Origin: Nematostella vectensis
Lineage: Eukaryota > Cnidaria > Anthozoa > Actiniaria > Edwardsiidae
Assembly (NCBI RefSeq): GCF_932526225.1
Contig: NC_064038.1
Coordinates: 9,919,070 to 9,983,069, forward strand
Reading direction: 5' to 3'
DNA length: 64,000 bases
The notes below the pieces were generated by a model. It was not told the origin of the DNA. It worked only from the letters and a program-made list of their open reading frames with translations, and did no database searches. The translations under genes and the position numbers were made by a program. Below are positions 21,701 through 32,990 of this stretch, one piece after another; the stretch's first letter is position 1; every line of letters begins with the position of its first letter.

Positions 21701-24560
21701 GGGCCGCCAAATGGGAGGGGGGGCGCACCCTACGGACCCCCCATTGAACTGATTGAATGAAGACACGCTCTCATATGGTACATAAAACACCAAATATGGT
21801 AAGATAACAACACGTGTCTTTTCTTGTTAATACAGCAAGGACTACTTGGTAATCGAAGATATCACGGGGACGCGGGTCGAGCACAAGCTGTGTGGTGATG
21901 AGGGCAAGGTGAACAAGACCATCGCACTGAGCTGGCACCAGGGAATGCTGCAATTCCGCTCAGACGCGGATGGGAATGGCCGAGGATTCAGGGCGACGTA
22001 CAAGGCACTGGGATCCACCCCAAGTAAGACACCTGTCACATAGCACTTGTCATGCGTCACGCAATTGTAGTCATGAGCTGTGCAATTGTAGTCACGCATC
22101 ACGCAATTCTAGTTATGCATCACGCTATTATAGTAGTCAAGACTCACGCTACTACCATGCTACTCCCACCATTTCTCTTATAACCAATTTCATTATATTT
22201 CACGCACTTTGCGTTTTGTAGTCACGCTAACATGTTCTCGTTTGTAATACAATGTCCGTTAGTAGACCGCATTCTTATTTATTTCTCGTTCGTTGTCACG
22301 CCATCCTGTAGCACAAATGGTCTTATCATGAACATGTTGTTGCAGCATGCGGTGGCCAACTATCAGGGTATACCGGAGACATCAAGACCCCACATTACCC
22401 AGCCAGCTATCCACCTAGAGAGGTAAGGAAAAGGAAAAGTGAAGGGGGGAGGAAGGTTATTATATCCAAGACGTGCATCAATTTTTTTAATCGTCATATG
22501 TCTTCAGTCTGGTTTGGGATGCATGCATTTTTCCCCCAGGCTTTTCATCGTATGTTTTTTTTTTTGCTCCTTACCAACCCACCCCCTCCCCCTTCACTTT
22601 TCTAATGGTACGTCCCTGCTTACAATCGTGTATAAAATCTTTTTTTTTTGTTCCTTACCCCCCCCCCCCCCAGCTTCACTTTTCTAATGGTACGTCCCTG
22701 CTTACAATCGTGTATAAAATCTTTTTTTTGTTCCTTACCCCCCCCCCCCGCTTCACTTTTCTAATGGTACGTCCCTGCTTACCATCGTGTATAAAATCTT
22801 TTTTTTGTTCCTTACCCCCCCCCTCACTCCTCACTTTTCTAATGGTACGTCCCTTCTTACAATCGTGTATAAAATCTTTTTTTTGTTCCTTACCCCCCCC
22901 GCTTCACTTTTCTAATGGTACGTCCCTGCTTACAATCGTGTATAAAATCTTTTTTTTGCTCCTTCCCCCCCCCGCTTTACTTTTCTAATGGTACGTCCCT
23001 GCTTACCATCGTGTATAAAATCTTTTTTTTTGTTCCTTACCCCCCCCGCTTCACTTTTCTTATGGTATGTCCCTGCTTACCATCGTGTATAAAATCTTTT
23101 TTTTGTTCCTTACCCCCCCCCCCCCCCGCTTCACTTTTCTAATGGTACGTCCCTGCTTACCATCGTGTATAAAATCTTTTTTTGTTCCTTACCCCCCCCC
23201 CTCACTTTTCTAATGGTACGTCCCTTCTTACAATCGTGTATAAAATCTTTTTTTTGTTCCTTACCCCCCCCCCGCTTCACTTTTCTAATGGTACGTCCCT
23301 GCTTACCATCGTGTATAAAATCTTTTTTTTTGTTCTTTCCCCCCCCCCCCCGCTTCACTTTTCTAATGGTACGTCCCTTCTTACAATCGTGTATAAAATC
23401 TTTTTTTTGTTCCTTACCCCCCCCCCCCCCCTCACTTTTCTAACGGTCCGTCCCAAAGCAAACAAAATGTCATATGCAGCCATACAACGCCCCCGTGGAT
23501 AGAGTGATTCCTTTGTATTGCCTAATATGGTTATATGCCCATAAGCAGAAGTACTGGGTTTTTTTCGTTCACGCGTCTATCTATCCCAAATAAACATTAT
23601 GTGAAAAGCTAATATCCTGTAATAAGAGAATCTGACTCATAAGTCAACAAAATGCGCGAGCATGTGCTCATATCAAACATATTCCCCATGGATAGTGTCC
23701 TTCGTATGCATTGCCTTATATGGGCATAGATGCCCATATTTAGAAGAGCTAAAGTTTTCCCGCTCCCTAATCTCCAGAAAACATGGTGAAAAATGCTGAT
23801 TCCTGTCAATTTGAGACTCGAGGCATAAATGTGTCAAAAAAAAACTTTATCGCTTGGTCAAATCTTTATCACACAAGCCTTGAAAAGCCCTTAGACCCAG
23901 GCCTCCAAGAGATTGGCCGAGCGAGTTTTAAGGTCACCCAAATATTGATATGTGAAATTGTACGTGAAATTTCGAGGGACCTTCCGGGGGCTCTAGGGAA
24001 CTTGCGCTAAGAGACCACATGGCCTTTTTCGTGGCAAATTTAAGCCAAAATTAACACAAAAAATATTGCACCCGTTACTCCAAAGAACGAGACAAATATA
24101 AAATCTTAAAATAAAAATAAGCCGCCCTTTCTGAAAAAAAACTTTCTGCTTTATTTGTAAGCGCTGAATAAGTTGCTTTTTGTTGCTGTTATTTTGCCGC
24201 TAAAAGTCTGAGCACGCGCTAATTTGCCACTCAAAAAGTCACGTGATCTCTTAGCGCAAGTCCCCTATTGAATACTTTGACCTTTCTCGTAAGATTTGTG
24301 ACTGGGAGATTACAGGACCTCCTGGGACCACCAAGCTTGACATTCAGTTCGAAGACTTCGCCATCGATGACGCCCCAGTCACGTGCTTTTATAACTATCT
24401 GGCCGTGTACGACGCGCAACACGGAAAAGAGGTCGGGCGCTACTGTGGCTTGACCAAACCGCTGCCCATAGTGATCGAAGGCAACGTTGCAAATCTCCGA
24501 TTTCATTCGTCACATATTGGAGGGTCACGTGGCTTTCACGCGCACTTCACTGCAAAGTAG
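13255..24560 (+). CDS. secreted CUB-MAM-CUB-MAM-CUB-CUB protein, 819 aa, complete
   Basis: Fifteen exons: 13255-13333, 13846-14014, 14911-15104, 15787-15924, 16121-16368, 16816-16912, 17554-17722, 18198-18388, 18952-19086, 19800-20044, 20344-20437, 21220-21388, 21836-22023, 22346-22422, 24294-24560; total 2460 nt. Residues 1-16 are a signal peptide (MTAIAVFGIIIAVVSA). Then CUB1 (27-147), MAM1 (148-308), CUB2 (309-428), MAM2 (429-586), CUB3 (587-705), CUB4 (706-819). Each CUB has its four cysteines; each MAM opens with the hallmark DCDFDxGLC. There is no transmembrane segment, so it should be a secreted or matrix protein. CUB and MAM modules mediate protein or carbohydrate binding in matrix, protease and receptor proteins; there is no catalytic domain here. 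The repeated exon lengths (169/194, 138/248/97, 169/191, 135/245/94, 169/188) show duplication of a CUB-MAM unit. The last exon was placed at 24294 because CGTAAG gives a pyrimidine-rich acceptor and restores the second CUB cysteine (ICDW). Confidence 0.9.
14585..14674. repeat. TA dinucleotide microsatellite
   Basis: About 90 bp of alternating TA with one TTT interruption, in intron 2 of the CUB/MAM gene. Confidence 0.95.
14677..14760. repeat. inverted copy of the 1983-2090 dispersed repeat
   Basis: It carries the reverse complements of the GAAATCCGAAAAA and GGACCTAATTTTT motifs of the first copy and directly follows the TA run. Confidence 0.55.
15455..15665. repeat. minisatellite, about 30-40-bp units
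   Basis: The phrase CCCGTCACCTCCCTGT, followed by a GAGATACAAAATG variant, recurs about six times with drift in unit length. It lies within the intron before MAM1. Confidence 0.8.
16868..16997 (+). repeat. tandem duplication of an exon tail plus 5' splice site (MAM1 last exon)
   Basis: The end of exon 16816-16912 and the start of its intron (TGACGTCA through GTATGTGGTCATGTGATCAA) are repeated 65 bp downstream as a diverged copy with its own intact donor, CAG|GTATGT, at 16977/16978. Use of the second donor would add 65 nt and break the frame with the next exon. Confidence 0.75.
17100..17524. repeat. inverted-repeat element with GTGTGGACG ends
   Basis: The right end GTCCGTGTTAGTGTGGACG is mirrored at the left by CGTCTACAATAACACGGATTC, with internal copies of CGTCCACACTAACACG and GTTAGTGTGGACGG. 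Multiple internal inverted copies indicate a fold-back or MITE-type element in the intron before CUB2. No ORF of note. Confidence 0.65.
18435..18795. repeat. GAT/ATG trinucleotide repeat tract
   Basis: About 350 bp of GAT-rich repeat with a pure GAT core at about 18640-18735. It lies in the intron after CUB2 and is not coding. Confidence 0.95.
19142..19262. repeat. short dispersed repeat with C runs and inverted ends
   Basis: The ends GGCCGTAGCAGG and CCTGCTACGGC are inverted repeats around two C runs. The element resembles the family at 8284-8432. Confidence 0.5.
20113..20332. repeat. MITE with long terminal inverted repeats
   Basis: TAGGCCATTCCAGCTATAA at the left is mirrored by TTATAACTTGAATGGTCTA at the right. 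CCTACCTCAACTACCATCATGC is mirrored by GCATGACGGTAGTTGAGGTAGG inside, around an AAGCTT-rich loop. About 220 bp, non-coding. Confidence 0.75.
20471..21010. repeat. exact 30-bp minisatellite, 18 copies
   Basis: Unit GCGTTACGTGTCTTGTCGTA plus CTGTAGTCAG, repeated 18 times (540 bp) without any length change. Variation is limited to a few substitutions such as GTCGTATTG and ACGTTACG. It lies in the intron between MAM2 and CUB3. There are no spacers, so it is not a CRISPR array. Confidence 0.97.
21608..21765. repeat. dispersed repeat, copy 1
   Basis: The CCCAGGATT motif, then TAGGTATCATATGA and then ACCCACTTTTGGGC match in order the segment at 61917-62045. A G run lies near the right end. Non-coding. 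Confidence 0.65.
22550..23455. repeat. minisatellite, about 75-80-bp units, 12 copies
   Basis: Unit core CTTTTCTAATGGTACGTCCC, then CATCGTGTATAAAATC, a T run, GTTCCTTAC and a C run of 7 to 17. Twelve copies lie in the intron that splits CUB4. The homopolymer lengths vary from copy to copy, so assembly of this stretch may be uncertain. Confidence 0.92.
23664..23955. repeat. dispersed repeat, copy 2 of the 2490-2790 family
   Basis: Colinear with 2490-2790 from the ATATTCCCCATGGATAGTG motif through to CACCCAAATATTGATATG, with scattered differences. Confidence 0.7.
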
Positions 24561-24740
24561 TGCGTGGCGATCATGTGATTGTCACATGGTCGTGTTAGAT
24601 TCTTGAGTGAGCGATGGAACACATTGCAAATCAATAGCAATTCAACGGTAATAGGTGCTTATCTCGGAGAGTTTTAAATGCTTTTTGTTTTAAAATTGTC
24701 GTTTGCTTATGTTCATTTTTAACCCACCTTTGCTCATGAT

Positions 24741-24746
24741 ATTAAA
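24741..24746 (+). terminator. ATTAAA polyadenylation signal candidate of the CUB/MAM gene
   Basis: The variant signal ATTAAA lies about 180 bp after the stop codon. No canonical AATAAA was noticed nearer. Confidence 0.4.
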
Positions 24747-24760
24747 TCATTTCAACTAAA

Positions 24761-26635
24761 ACCTGCAAACTATTGTCCTTTAAAACCTTTCATATATAAA
24801 CTAACATTCATTTATGCTATAGTGGTGTCTTGTTTGGACCAGCGCGAGACTGGAAAACTGATTATGGGTTTCAAAAGAAGGTTTAAAATAAGATGAGTAT
24901 GCCATGAAATGGTGATGATGAGCTTGGCAGAAACTGGATTTGACTTGACATGTACATGATTAAAGGACTTGACAGTTAATTCGATTACTGTGTGAGACAA
25001 TAAAGCATGCAAAGGAGGTACCCTGACTTTTGTTATGTGAGTGCGATTTCTATATTCTGCGAACACGCCATGAATAGTTTCAGACAATTTTCTGACTTTC
25101 GTCAGGGATAACAAGTGATTCTTGCTTGGTTCTAATGTAAAAGGACAACAGTTGTCAACAAGTCGTCAATGTGGAGACAAGTGTAATATCCCGGGGGGGG
25201 GGGGGGGGGGGGAAGGGTTCTAATATAAAAAACTATTTTCCAGATAACCCCTAAGAATACGACGATCATTCCTGTCAGGTGGACATGAGCCTCTAAGACT
25301 TTTGTAGGTTGAAAAAAAATACTTGGCTTCGAAAACGGGAATCGAGATTCTGAAATAAAACGCAATCACCCTTCTCCAATATGCCCCCCCCCCTCTCCTT
25401 TTGGAAATAAGCCCCCGCTGTTTTTATTACACTCTCTGGCACGAGAAGTTCCTCGAGTTCTAATGTCAGTTCCTCTTCCATCTCTTATGACGGAACATAT
25501 TAAAATCGCTAACCTAGTCAGAAAGAAAGAGCGAATTTTATAAAAATAAAAGGACCAAAAACTTATGCATATTTCATGGTATCTTAAAAAGGGTCTTGGC
25601 TATACCAGCAATGAATCCTTTTCGCGATACATTTTGATCAATTATCATTTAAGAAAAAAAAGTGATAATAAAAACAGGTGGGTATGTTGATAGCGGCAAA
25701 ATAAGAATAATCTAAACTCGTTTAAGCAGGCTAAAAATATACTTCTAGCCAACGTATTATTTACAGTCCGGATTATAGAGTTATCCTCTATTTACCGGAC
25801 AACTCTTTATACGGGCCCTTTCTGTAGTCCTTATTTTTAATTATGTAGTCTCACTTCTATTGTTTCGTCTCCATTAGCAAAAACCTTCATACAAAGGACG
25901 TATTTTAAATCAAAGCCAATTCAATGTTTTTGTTATTGGAGTCAGTAAGCTCTTGAATTATTTCCTCTGACGGATAGAGTAAAAAAATATATAAATAAAA
26001 TGCCGACCACATCCTCCCCTCGCAGTTCCGTTGATTTATCTCCTTATACAAACACTCCTTCACAATTCCCTCCTCCACCTCCCTCCTCTTACCTACGCTG
26101 TTTTTTGTACTTTCAAACACCCCTTTGATGTATAATTATCCGAAAATTTCAACGTGAACTATCTAGCACTACAAAAATACACGGTATGACTTGACACACA
26201 ACATAGACATATAGACATATAGACATATAGACATATAGACATATAGACATATAGACATATAGACATATAGACAAATAGACATATAGACATATAGACATAG
26301 ACATAGTTCTGTAAGGGTACTGTATAGGCTATAATGGCTAACATAAGCGTCAAACGTCCTAAGTTATACGATCAGCTCTCTTCATATTTTGAAACAGTCA
26401 AAAAATATACTCGGCAATATGTTTTCTGTATTCTGGGGCCTATGAGAGTTGCAACATTTCTTATTTCCCTGGTAACCATGGTAACCCCCCTTAATATTTT
26501 TCTTCGTTACTCCCATTGGATGTTAGATCACCTGCCTATTTTAGAAGTGTGAAAAACATTAAAAACGCGAATGCTCTTCTAACGGAAATCACATACCGTC
26601 AAGAGCTTAGAGAAGCAGACGTCCCAAACATTGCC
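24761..26635. other. intergenic between the CUB/MAM gene and Ig gene A
   Basis: No gene was recognised. The stretch contains a G run at 25192-25212 and an 8-bp tandem repeat (26203-26305). The promoter of Ig gene A should lie in the last few hundred bases, but no motif could be assigned. Confidence 0.4.
26203..26305. repeat. ACATATAG octamer tandem repeat
   Basis: About 13 nearly perfect copies of ACATATAG, with one ACAAATAG variant, about 330 bp upstream of the start codon of Ig gene A. Confidence 0.93.
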
Positions 26636-29600
26636 ATGGCTCACACGCCAGCTAAAATTTTGGTAATAGCATTTACCTTGATGATCAACACTTTGGTAGT
26701 TAAAGGTAAGAAAATAATAGTTCTTTCTTATCCAACGATGCTGCGGGATTCCTATCTTTGGGCTGTGCACTAACATTGTCATTTCTATGCCAAAATTTAA
26801 AAAAGAACATTTCTTTGCTTTTTCAGAAAAAAAGGGGGGAAACTGCTGCTAAACTGTCCCCAAATTCTGTTTGGAATTCACAAATATTACAGTATTTTTT
26901 TCTATGGAGAGCAGTTACTGAATATTAGTGTAAGAGATGCGTGCTTGTCTGTACAGGTACAGCGCAATTATTTGTTAGCTTTCCAAATTTGTCCAGGCGA
27001 ATTCCTGATATAAAGGACACATTTCCTGAGACAAAGACTAATTTGCGAATACAAAAAGTCACGCGCGCGCATTTTTCATACATAAGCAATGTCGTTTCAT
27101 CTGCAAAAGGGCGATTTTCGTAAAAATCAAAGCAAAAAGATAAGCAAATAAATAAACACACACACAACTTGGGCAAAGTTTGCTACAAAGTGTACATCAC
27201 TTTGTTGGAAATTGACTGTACTCCCGAGGGATGAATGAAGAGTGTTTGTGTCGTGTGCGCGGGAAATCGCGGGGAGGAGCTCGCAGACATTGTGAAAAAA
27301 TTGCCAACGAATTAGCGGGCTCTCCATTAGATTTTTTGGGGGCGGATCTTATCCATGTCCTGATTGTTGCATTTTTTCTTTCTTTTAGGCGCTCTGCAAA
27401 TAGTTTCACCGTTTCCGAACAATATGTACCCCATCGAGCATGAAGATGTTCACGTGACCTGCATTGGGTATGACGCAGCCAATGTCAGTGTCATCCCATC
27501 GTCCTTTTCGTTCGCAAATGTCGATCAGTTCAACAATAGGATTAATATCCCGGATGAAGGACCAGAGGGACATACGTACTATAGCAACAGGACAGAAGGT
27601 AAAGTCTTTATCCGGGTCTTCCCTTGTTCATCCGGGGTCTTCCATCGCTTTGAGCACTTTTGAGCTATATTTCGAAATAGAATTTGAGATTTAGTTGAAC
27701 TTTTAAAATGTCTTCATATGGGCAATCATGAATATGTTTTTATTCCAAAAAAGCAAAAGTAGATAAATAGTTATCATATCTTATATATAGATGATAAAAA
27801 GTATCTTTAAACCCAATTTATTGTATTTGTTTATTTAGGAAGCTAAGAAACTATTCTACATTTAACTTGCAGCTCGATAGTGTGCACAATGTTGGCACCA
27901 ATAGCACTTTCTAGCACTTTCTAGCACATTCCTTAGCATACCTGTCCTTTTTATAAACAAAATCGCTTTACCATTTTAATAACAGCATTTTTGAACGGAA
28001 TTCTAGCTAACAACAACAACAACATCCCTGAAATGATTGACAGACTGATTCTCTTGATTGTTTGATTCATTTTATCTATTGATCATTCCTTTGAAATTAT
28101 TATTTTGGACTGTGGGTTTACATTGAATGATTTATACCCTAAACGTTTTTTTCGTGTTTTCACCTTTTCGGTCAAGCGTATTTTAAATCATGAAAATGGC
28201 AAATAATTTGATTTTCTCTTTTAGAAAACGGCAGAAAACTTTTTGCTTCGCTTCACCTGAATAACGTGACCGGTCGGGATGGTCAGGCTGTGGTTGGAAG
28301 CTACGAGTGCACAGTGCGGGCAGACGCACAGATAATCCGGCACGGGTTCAGCATTGTGGTCATTCCTCGTAAGTCAGATATAAAGATAGTCAGGCTCGTA
28401 GGCCAAACTTAAAGATAATAGTCCAGTTCGTAAGTCAGAAGGAGTGATAGTCCGGCTCGTAATTCAGACTTAAAGATACTAGTCGAGTTCGTAAGTCAGA
28501 CACACAGATAGTCCGGCTCGTAAGTCAGACTTAAAGATAGTCCGGCTCGTAAGTCAGACGAACAGATAGTCCGGCTCGTAAGTCAAACACACAGATAGTC
28601 CGGCTCGTAAGTCAGACGAACAGATAGTCCGGCTCGTGAGTCAGACACACAGATAGTTCCGCTCGTAAGTCAGACTTAAAGATAGTTCGGCTTGTAAGTC
28701 AAACGCACAGAAAGTCCGGCACGGGTTCAGCATTGTGGTCATTCCTCGTAAATCAGACCCACAGATAGTCCGGGTCGTAAATCAGACGCACAGATATTAG
28801 AAGATGAAATTATTAAGAAAGGAACCGGTCTTTTGGGAGAGTGAAAAGCTTCGGCTCGGTTAAAAGGCGATTTTGTTATTGAAATTGCGCAATACATTAG
28901 TTTGATTGGTGTGACTGTGTGCGTTTAACGCTAGGCATCTTTATGTTATAGGCTCAGAGATCCCGGCACTCAAAGTCCATTTTGACCCAAAGTCACGTGA
29001 CAACATGACGCTGATCTGTAACATCACAGATGTCGGCACGAACCCGTTTAACACTCGAGTCGCGCGTCAGACATGGGCCAAGAACAACAAAACCGTCCGC
29101 ACGACATACTTAAACGATCAAGCTATATCAACCGTAGCATTGCAACCGCTGGCTATTGGGGTCGTGGGCCCGACAGAGGCGGGGCTTTACACGTGCGAGC
29201 TTGGAATGAAACTACGGAACATGCGCAACTACACCATAGCAGCAAGTACTGACGTCAGAGGTACAATTCATAAGCAGTCTAACACTGTTCAACTCGAATC
29301 CCCACGGGAAATCTCACAGTGTGTGAAAGGGTGGGAAAAGTTGTTGTGCGTTTATTTTGTCAAGGGGTGCGCAGTTTCCTCAGTTTTGTATTGTTAGGGA
29401 TAGGCTTTCTTAGCCTATTTCAAGTTTCAAGGCATGCATTATGTGTTTTTTTAGTGTGGTGGTGCACTATGTAAAGTCAGTTGCCTTGGTTTGTCTGTGT
29501 ATAATGCTGGAACTTGTTACATTCCTACAATTGGGACTGCTGTGGTTTCTTGCCATATTTAGACATCATCCCCATATTTGTAAAGTTTCTGCACGTGCAT

Positions 29601-32588
29601 CAAGTTGTGCCATAACATTAAATTTAGTTCTGTTCCGACGTCGTGCCACGAGCGTCTCGGTCTATTCTTCTCCCTAACCTTTCTCGAGTCATTTTTATTT
29701 GAACACTGACTGTGATTTAATATGTTTTGTGTTGTGTTGCAATGTCGTTGTGATGTAAAATGTATGTTGTAATGTGTGTTGTTACAAGATATTATGTGGT
29801 TTTGTTGTAAAATGTGTGTCACGTTGTAGTGTGTGTTGTGTTATATGTGTGTTGTGATGTAATATCTGTTGTGGTGCTTTAAGGTTTGCGTTAACAACAT
29901 TTTAGAACGTAAGGACAATTTTTGAATTTTTTACTTATTTTTTGTTTATTTTATATTTTATATTTTATTTATTTTATTTCCTCTCAGATGGATTCACTCA
30001 AGCTCCAAAAACCACTAGTAATCCAGGTAGTAACACACAACTATTTAAACTCACAATGAATGAGAGGCAATCCTGAGTAGAAAAAAGATCGAAAAAAGAG
30101 CCCCAGAAAGCCGCCATTTTGTCATCCTAGCAAAATACCAAATTTGAAAAGGCATCAATTTCCATCGGCTGACTTGAGGCTCTTGTGAAATTTTAAAATT
30201 AGTATGTAGAAGTTCAAGTAGAGTATAAATTAGAAACTTAGTATGTATTATAAGAGGTTTATTTCGAGATTTCTTCACCTATTTTATCTTCCAATACGGA
30301 ATACACCTTTTGCTGTTCATTAACGGGAAAGGGACATTCATTTGTGCCAAAAGTTACATCGATAGCGTGTATTGTAAGTTCATCAACATCAAACGAAACT
30401 TCATTTAGCGTGACTCGACTTTCAATAACAATAATTGAATATTCGTAAACATTCATTAGCATCAACGGAGAAACAATAACGCACTTGGACATTCAATTCG
30501 ATTGGAACGAAAATTCTTTTGCGCGCAATGAAAATTCAATTGCACGTTTGGAAAATCAGTAGCGTTTAATGACAATCAGTTAAACGAAATAGAAAATTCA
30601 TTAGTGCTATTAACAAAACAAGGACAATCAACAAGCCATTTCAGACAATCTTGTTCATCAAGGTGACATTCATGAATGTGGTTTGACAATCATTTGTTCG
30701 ATTCAAACAAACATTGTAAGAAAAGAAAATATCATTAGTTTTATTTCGATTTTTGAAGTGACATTTATACCTGAAATTGATCTCTATTAACACATACCTC
30801 AACATACCTCAGTATGTAGGTTTGCATAAAACGAAACCATTGCCCACATTTCGCTTCCGTGACTGTTCCTTTGTTGTAGCCTCCGAAGTTGAGAAATGGG
30901 CCGTAGGTCGGTAACTTTTTAGCTCAGTGTTTGGGCCGGTATCTAGTGGGTTATGGTGCGCTGGTGCACCGTCGTAAATAAAAATGACGTTTTCCTTGGG
31001 GTAAAGATTCAGTCGTGTTTGTGAAGTCGTTGAATCTTAGTGCATTCATTCCCCCGATGATAGAAAAGTGGAAGATAAGACCGTTAGTGGGCGAAGTAGC
31101 CAAAGTGACTGTGATATTTCTTTCAATTTGACCACATACTTGGCGGTACGCTCTCTCCCCTCTTCTAGCTCTTCCCTGTGTTCGAGGGGTTTCTCGGCGG
31201 CATTTCTCATACAAACGTTTTCTGTTTTTCTATAGCGAACGAGTGAGTATATATTTTTTGATTTTATAAACCCTCCACAAAAAGTGTTGTTTGTTTGTCT
31301 TGCTTTTTGTTAAAAATTATTTATAGTTCTATATTTCTCTTAATTTTAGGAGCCCACTGTTTAACTAAAAGAGAAAAATAGTTACTCTAATGAAATTTTA
31401 TTTTTCCTTGTTGTTTGGTTTAAATCGGATAAATGGTTGTCAAACCACATTGATGAATGTCACATTGATGAACATGATTGTCTGAAAAGGCTTATTGATT
31501 GTCTTTGTTTATGTTAATGGCACTAATGAATTTTCTATTTTTTATAACTGATTGTCAATAAACGCTACTGATTGTCCAAACGTGTAATTGAATTTTCGAT
31601 TGCATGCAAAAGAATGTTCATTCCATCCCGAATGAAGCCCAATTGAGTTGTTGATGCTATTGAATGTTCGCGCATATTCAATCATTGTTATTGAAAGCAG
31701 AGTCACGCTAAGGATGTTTCGTGCGATGTTGATGAAAGTACAATGCACGTTAACGATGCAACGTTTAGCACAAATGAATGTCCCTTTCCCGTTATTGAAC
31801 AGCAAAAGGTGTAAAAGCACTAATAACAAAGGTGGGGCTGACGTGCTCATTTCCTTCCCAGGTCCGACAAGGGCAACAACTGGTCCCGTTCTCACCGGTA
31901 AGTCATGGTAGGTCGAAAATTCAAAGATTGCAAGCAATCCGGGGGAGGGGGGGGTGATGGGAAAGGGGGGTCACTCCTTTAGCCTTAGATTCACCCTTGA
32001 TTACGATCCCGCTATCAGCACCTGCACAAGTCACGACTAGGGAGCTATTGTTTTTGTTTATATCTCATATGCACGCATAGCTGTCAAGTATCCCTCGTTA
32101 AAAGCGGGTGTCACAAGATTTTGGACCTCATCACAAGCCTAATTTTTGTGAGAATGTTCATACATTCTCTGTGTTAACCCACACTGTCTCTCTTGGGTTT
32201 TTCACATATTTATTGTATTTCACCCGATTTTGACAAGATTTCTGTCCAAGTTGGGTTGATATGTTCACGACTCATGAAATTTGTTTGCATTTTTGAAAGG
32301 GACACAGTGGGATCCAAGGTCAGGTAAGCGTTGAAGGAGGAATTAATTGGTGGGAATTTTTTATTTGTTGTTTTGTTTTGTTCGCCATTCGTTCGCTTGT
32401 TTGTAAGTATATTTTTTTGCTTGTTCGTTCATTTATCTGTTTCTTAAGTAGTTTGCGTGTTTTGCTTGATTTCATCGATGGGATTTTTTTTTTTTTTTTT
32501 TCATTTAAAAGGTTCAACTCGCTACACTGCCTCAAGAATCGCCATTGTGCTACCGGGGCTCCTGTGGATGTCACGGACAGCACTTTGA
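26636..32588 (+). CDS. Ig gene A: GPI-anchored two-Ig-domain surface protein, 302 aa
   Basis: Eight exons: 26636-26705, 27389-27598, 28225-28368, 28952-29260, 29988-30026, 31862-31897, 32300-32323, 32512-32588; 909 nt. All introns are phase 1. The start gives a signal peptide (MAHTPAKILVIAFTLMINTL). Ig1 is split over exons 2 and 3 (cysteines in VHVTC and YEC); Ig2 is exon 4 (LICNITDVGT, TW, AGLYTC). Three tiny exons encode a Thr/Pro/Ser linker. The last exon ends in a short hydrophobic tail (IAIVLPGLLWM) and stops, which fits a GPI-attachment signal, although a short membrane anchor cannot be excluded. Paralogous to the next two genes and to the minus-strand gene. Probably a cell-surface recognition or adhesion molecule; the ligand is unknown. 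Confidence 0.85.
28369..28800 (+). repeat. intronic minisatellite made from an exon tail and its 5' splice site
   Basis: Immediately after the exon 3 donor of gene A come about 14 units of about 28-35 bp (AGATAGTCCGGCTCGTAAGT plus CAGAC-type). The exon end itself reads CACAGATAATCCGGC, then 26 nt, then CTCGTAAGTCAG, so the unit looks like the exon tail with an internal deletion. One unit (about 28708-28760) retains the whole exon tail, CGGCACGGGTTCAGCATTGT and onward. At least eight units keep a CGTAAGT donor consensus. Confidence 0.88.
30303..31812. mobile_element. DNA transposon with long terminal inverted repeats, decayed
   Basis: ACACCTTTTGCTGTTCATTA at the left is mirrored by the right end (TTATTGAACAGCAAAAGGTGT). 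Similarity of the inverted arms continues for roughly 400 bp each (30303-30720, 31410-31812) with internal short repeats of ATTCATTAG/ACAATCA type. The centre holds a decayed IS630/Tc1-type transposase on the minus strand. It lies in intron 5 of gene A; its right arm and part of the transposase recur in intron 6 of gene B (50368-51068). Confidence 0.7.
30800..31240 (-). pseudogene. DDE_3 (IS630/Tc1-like) transposase fragment
   Basis: Minus-strand frames give CGQIERNITVTLATSPTNGL, then FHFSIIGGM, the catalytic-region motif YDGAPAH (about 30955-30980, reached by a frameshift), and LPTYGPFLN near 30890. This is the order found in the DDE superfamily-3 endonuclease domain. Frameshifts and loss of the N-terminal half make it non-functional. 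It is inside the long-inverted-repeat element. Confidence 0.65.
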
Positions 32589-32984
32589 TTACTGGGAACG
32601 AGTTTCCATTTCTAGTTTCGATTTCTAAGTGGGTTGGGTTTTATCATGTTTTGCCAATTTGTTTTAGCAATAGACAGCATTTAGAGGCTTAGCTATACTA
32701 AGGCGGGTGGCCGAAAATAGCCTATCGCAGCCAGGGGATAGAGGGCTTGGAACTGCCCCCACCCCGCATTTGAATATCTAAAAAATCAAAGAAAATGACC
32801 AGTAGGGGTTCGTTTGTGCCAAAAAATATTAATGTATACCTTTTTTCAAAAGAGACAGCTTGTAGATTAGATTACGGATGAAAGTGTTTTTCGAGGCTAA
32901 TTCACATGTTTTTAGTGCTTCAATTAAACTATTATTTTTATCAGAGAAATTGTTTTGGGTGCAAATGTTTTTTTTTTTTTTTTT

Positions 32985-32990
32985 AATAAA
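32985..32990 (+). terminator. AATAAA polyadenylation signal candidate of Ig gene A
   Basis: Lies about 400 bp after the stop codon. The same signal is conserved at 52241-52246 after gene B. Confidence 0.5.

Noticed and set aside
22439-23502. Pro/Phe/Ser-rich open frames
   Set aside because: Artefacts of the 75-80-bp minisatellite with C runs; no splice or start context.
24241-24293. Earlier acceptors (near 24254 or 24260) for the last CUB exon
   Set aside because: They would insert 11-13 or more extra residues before the second CUB cysteine. The 24294 acceptor gives the canonical spacing and has a pyrimidine tract.
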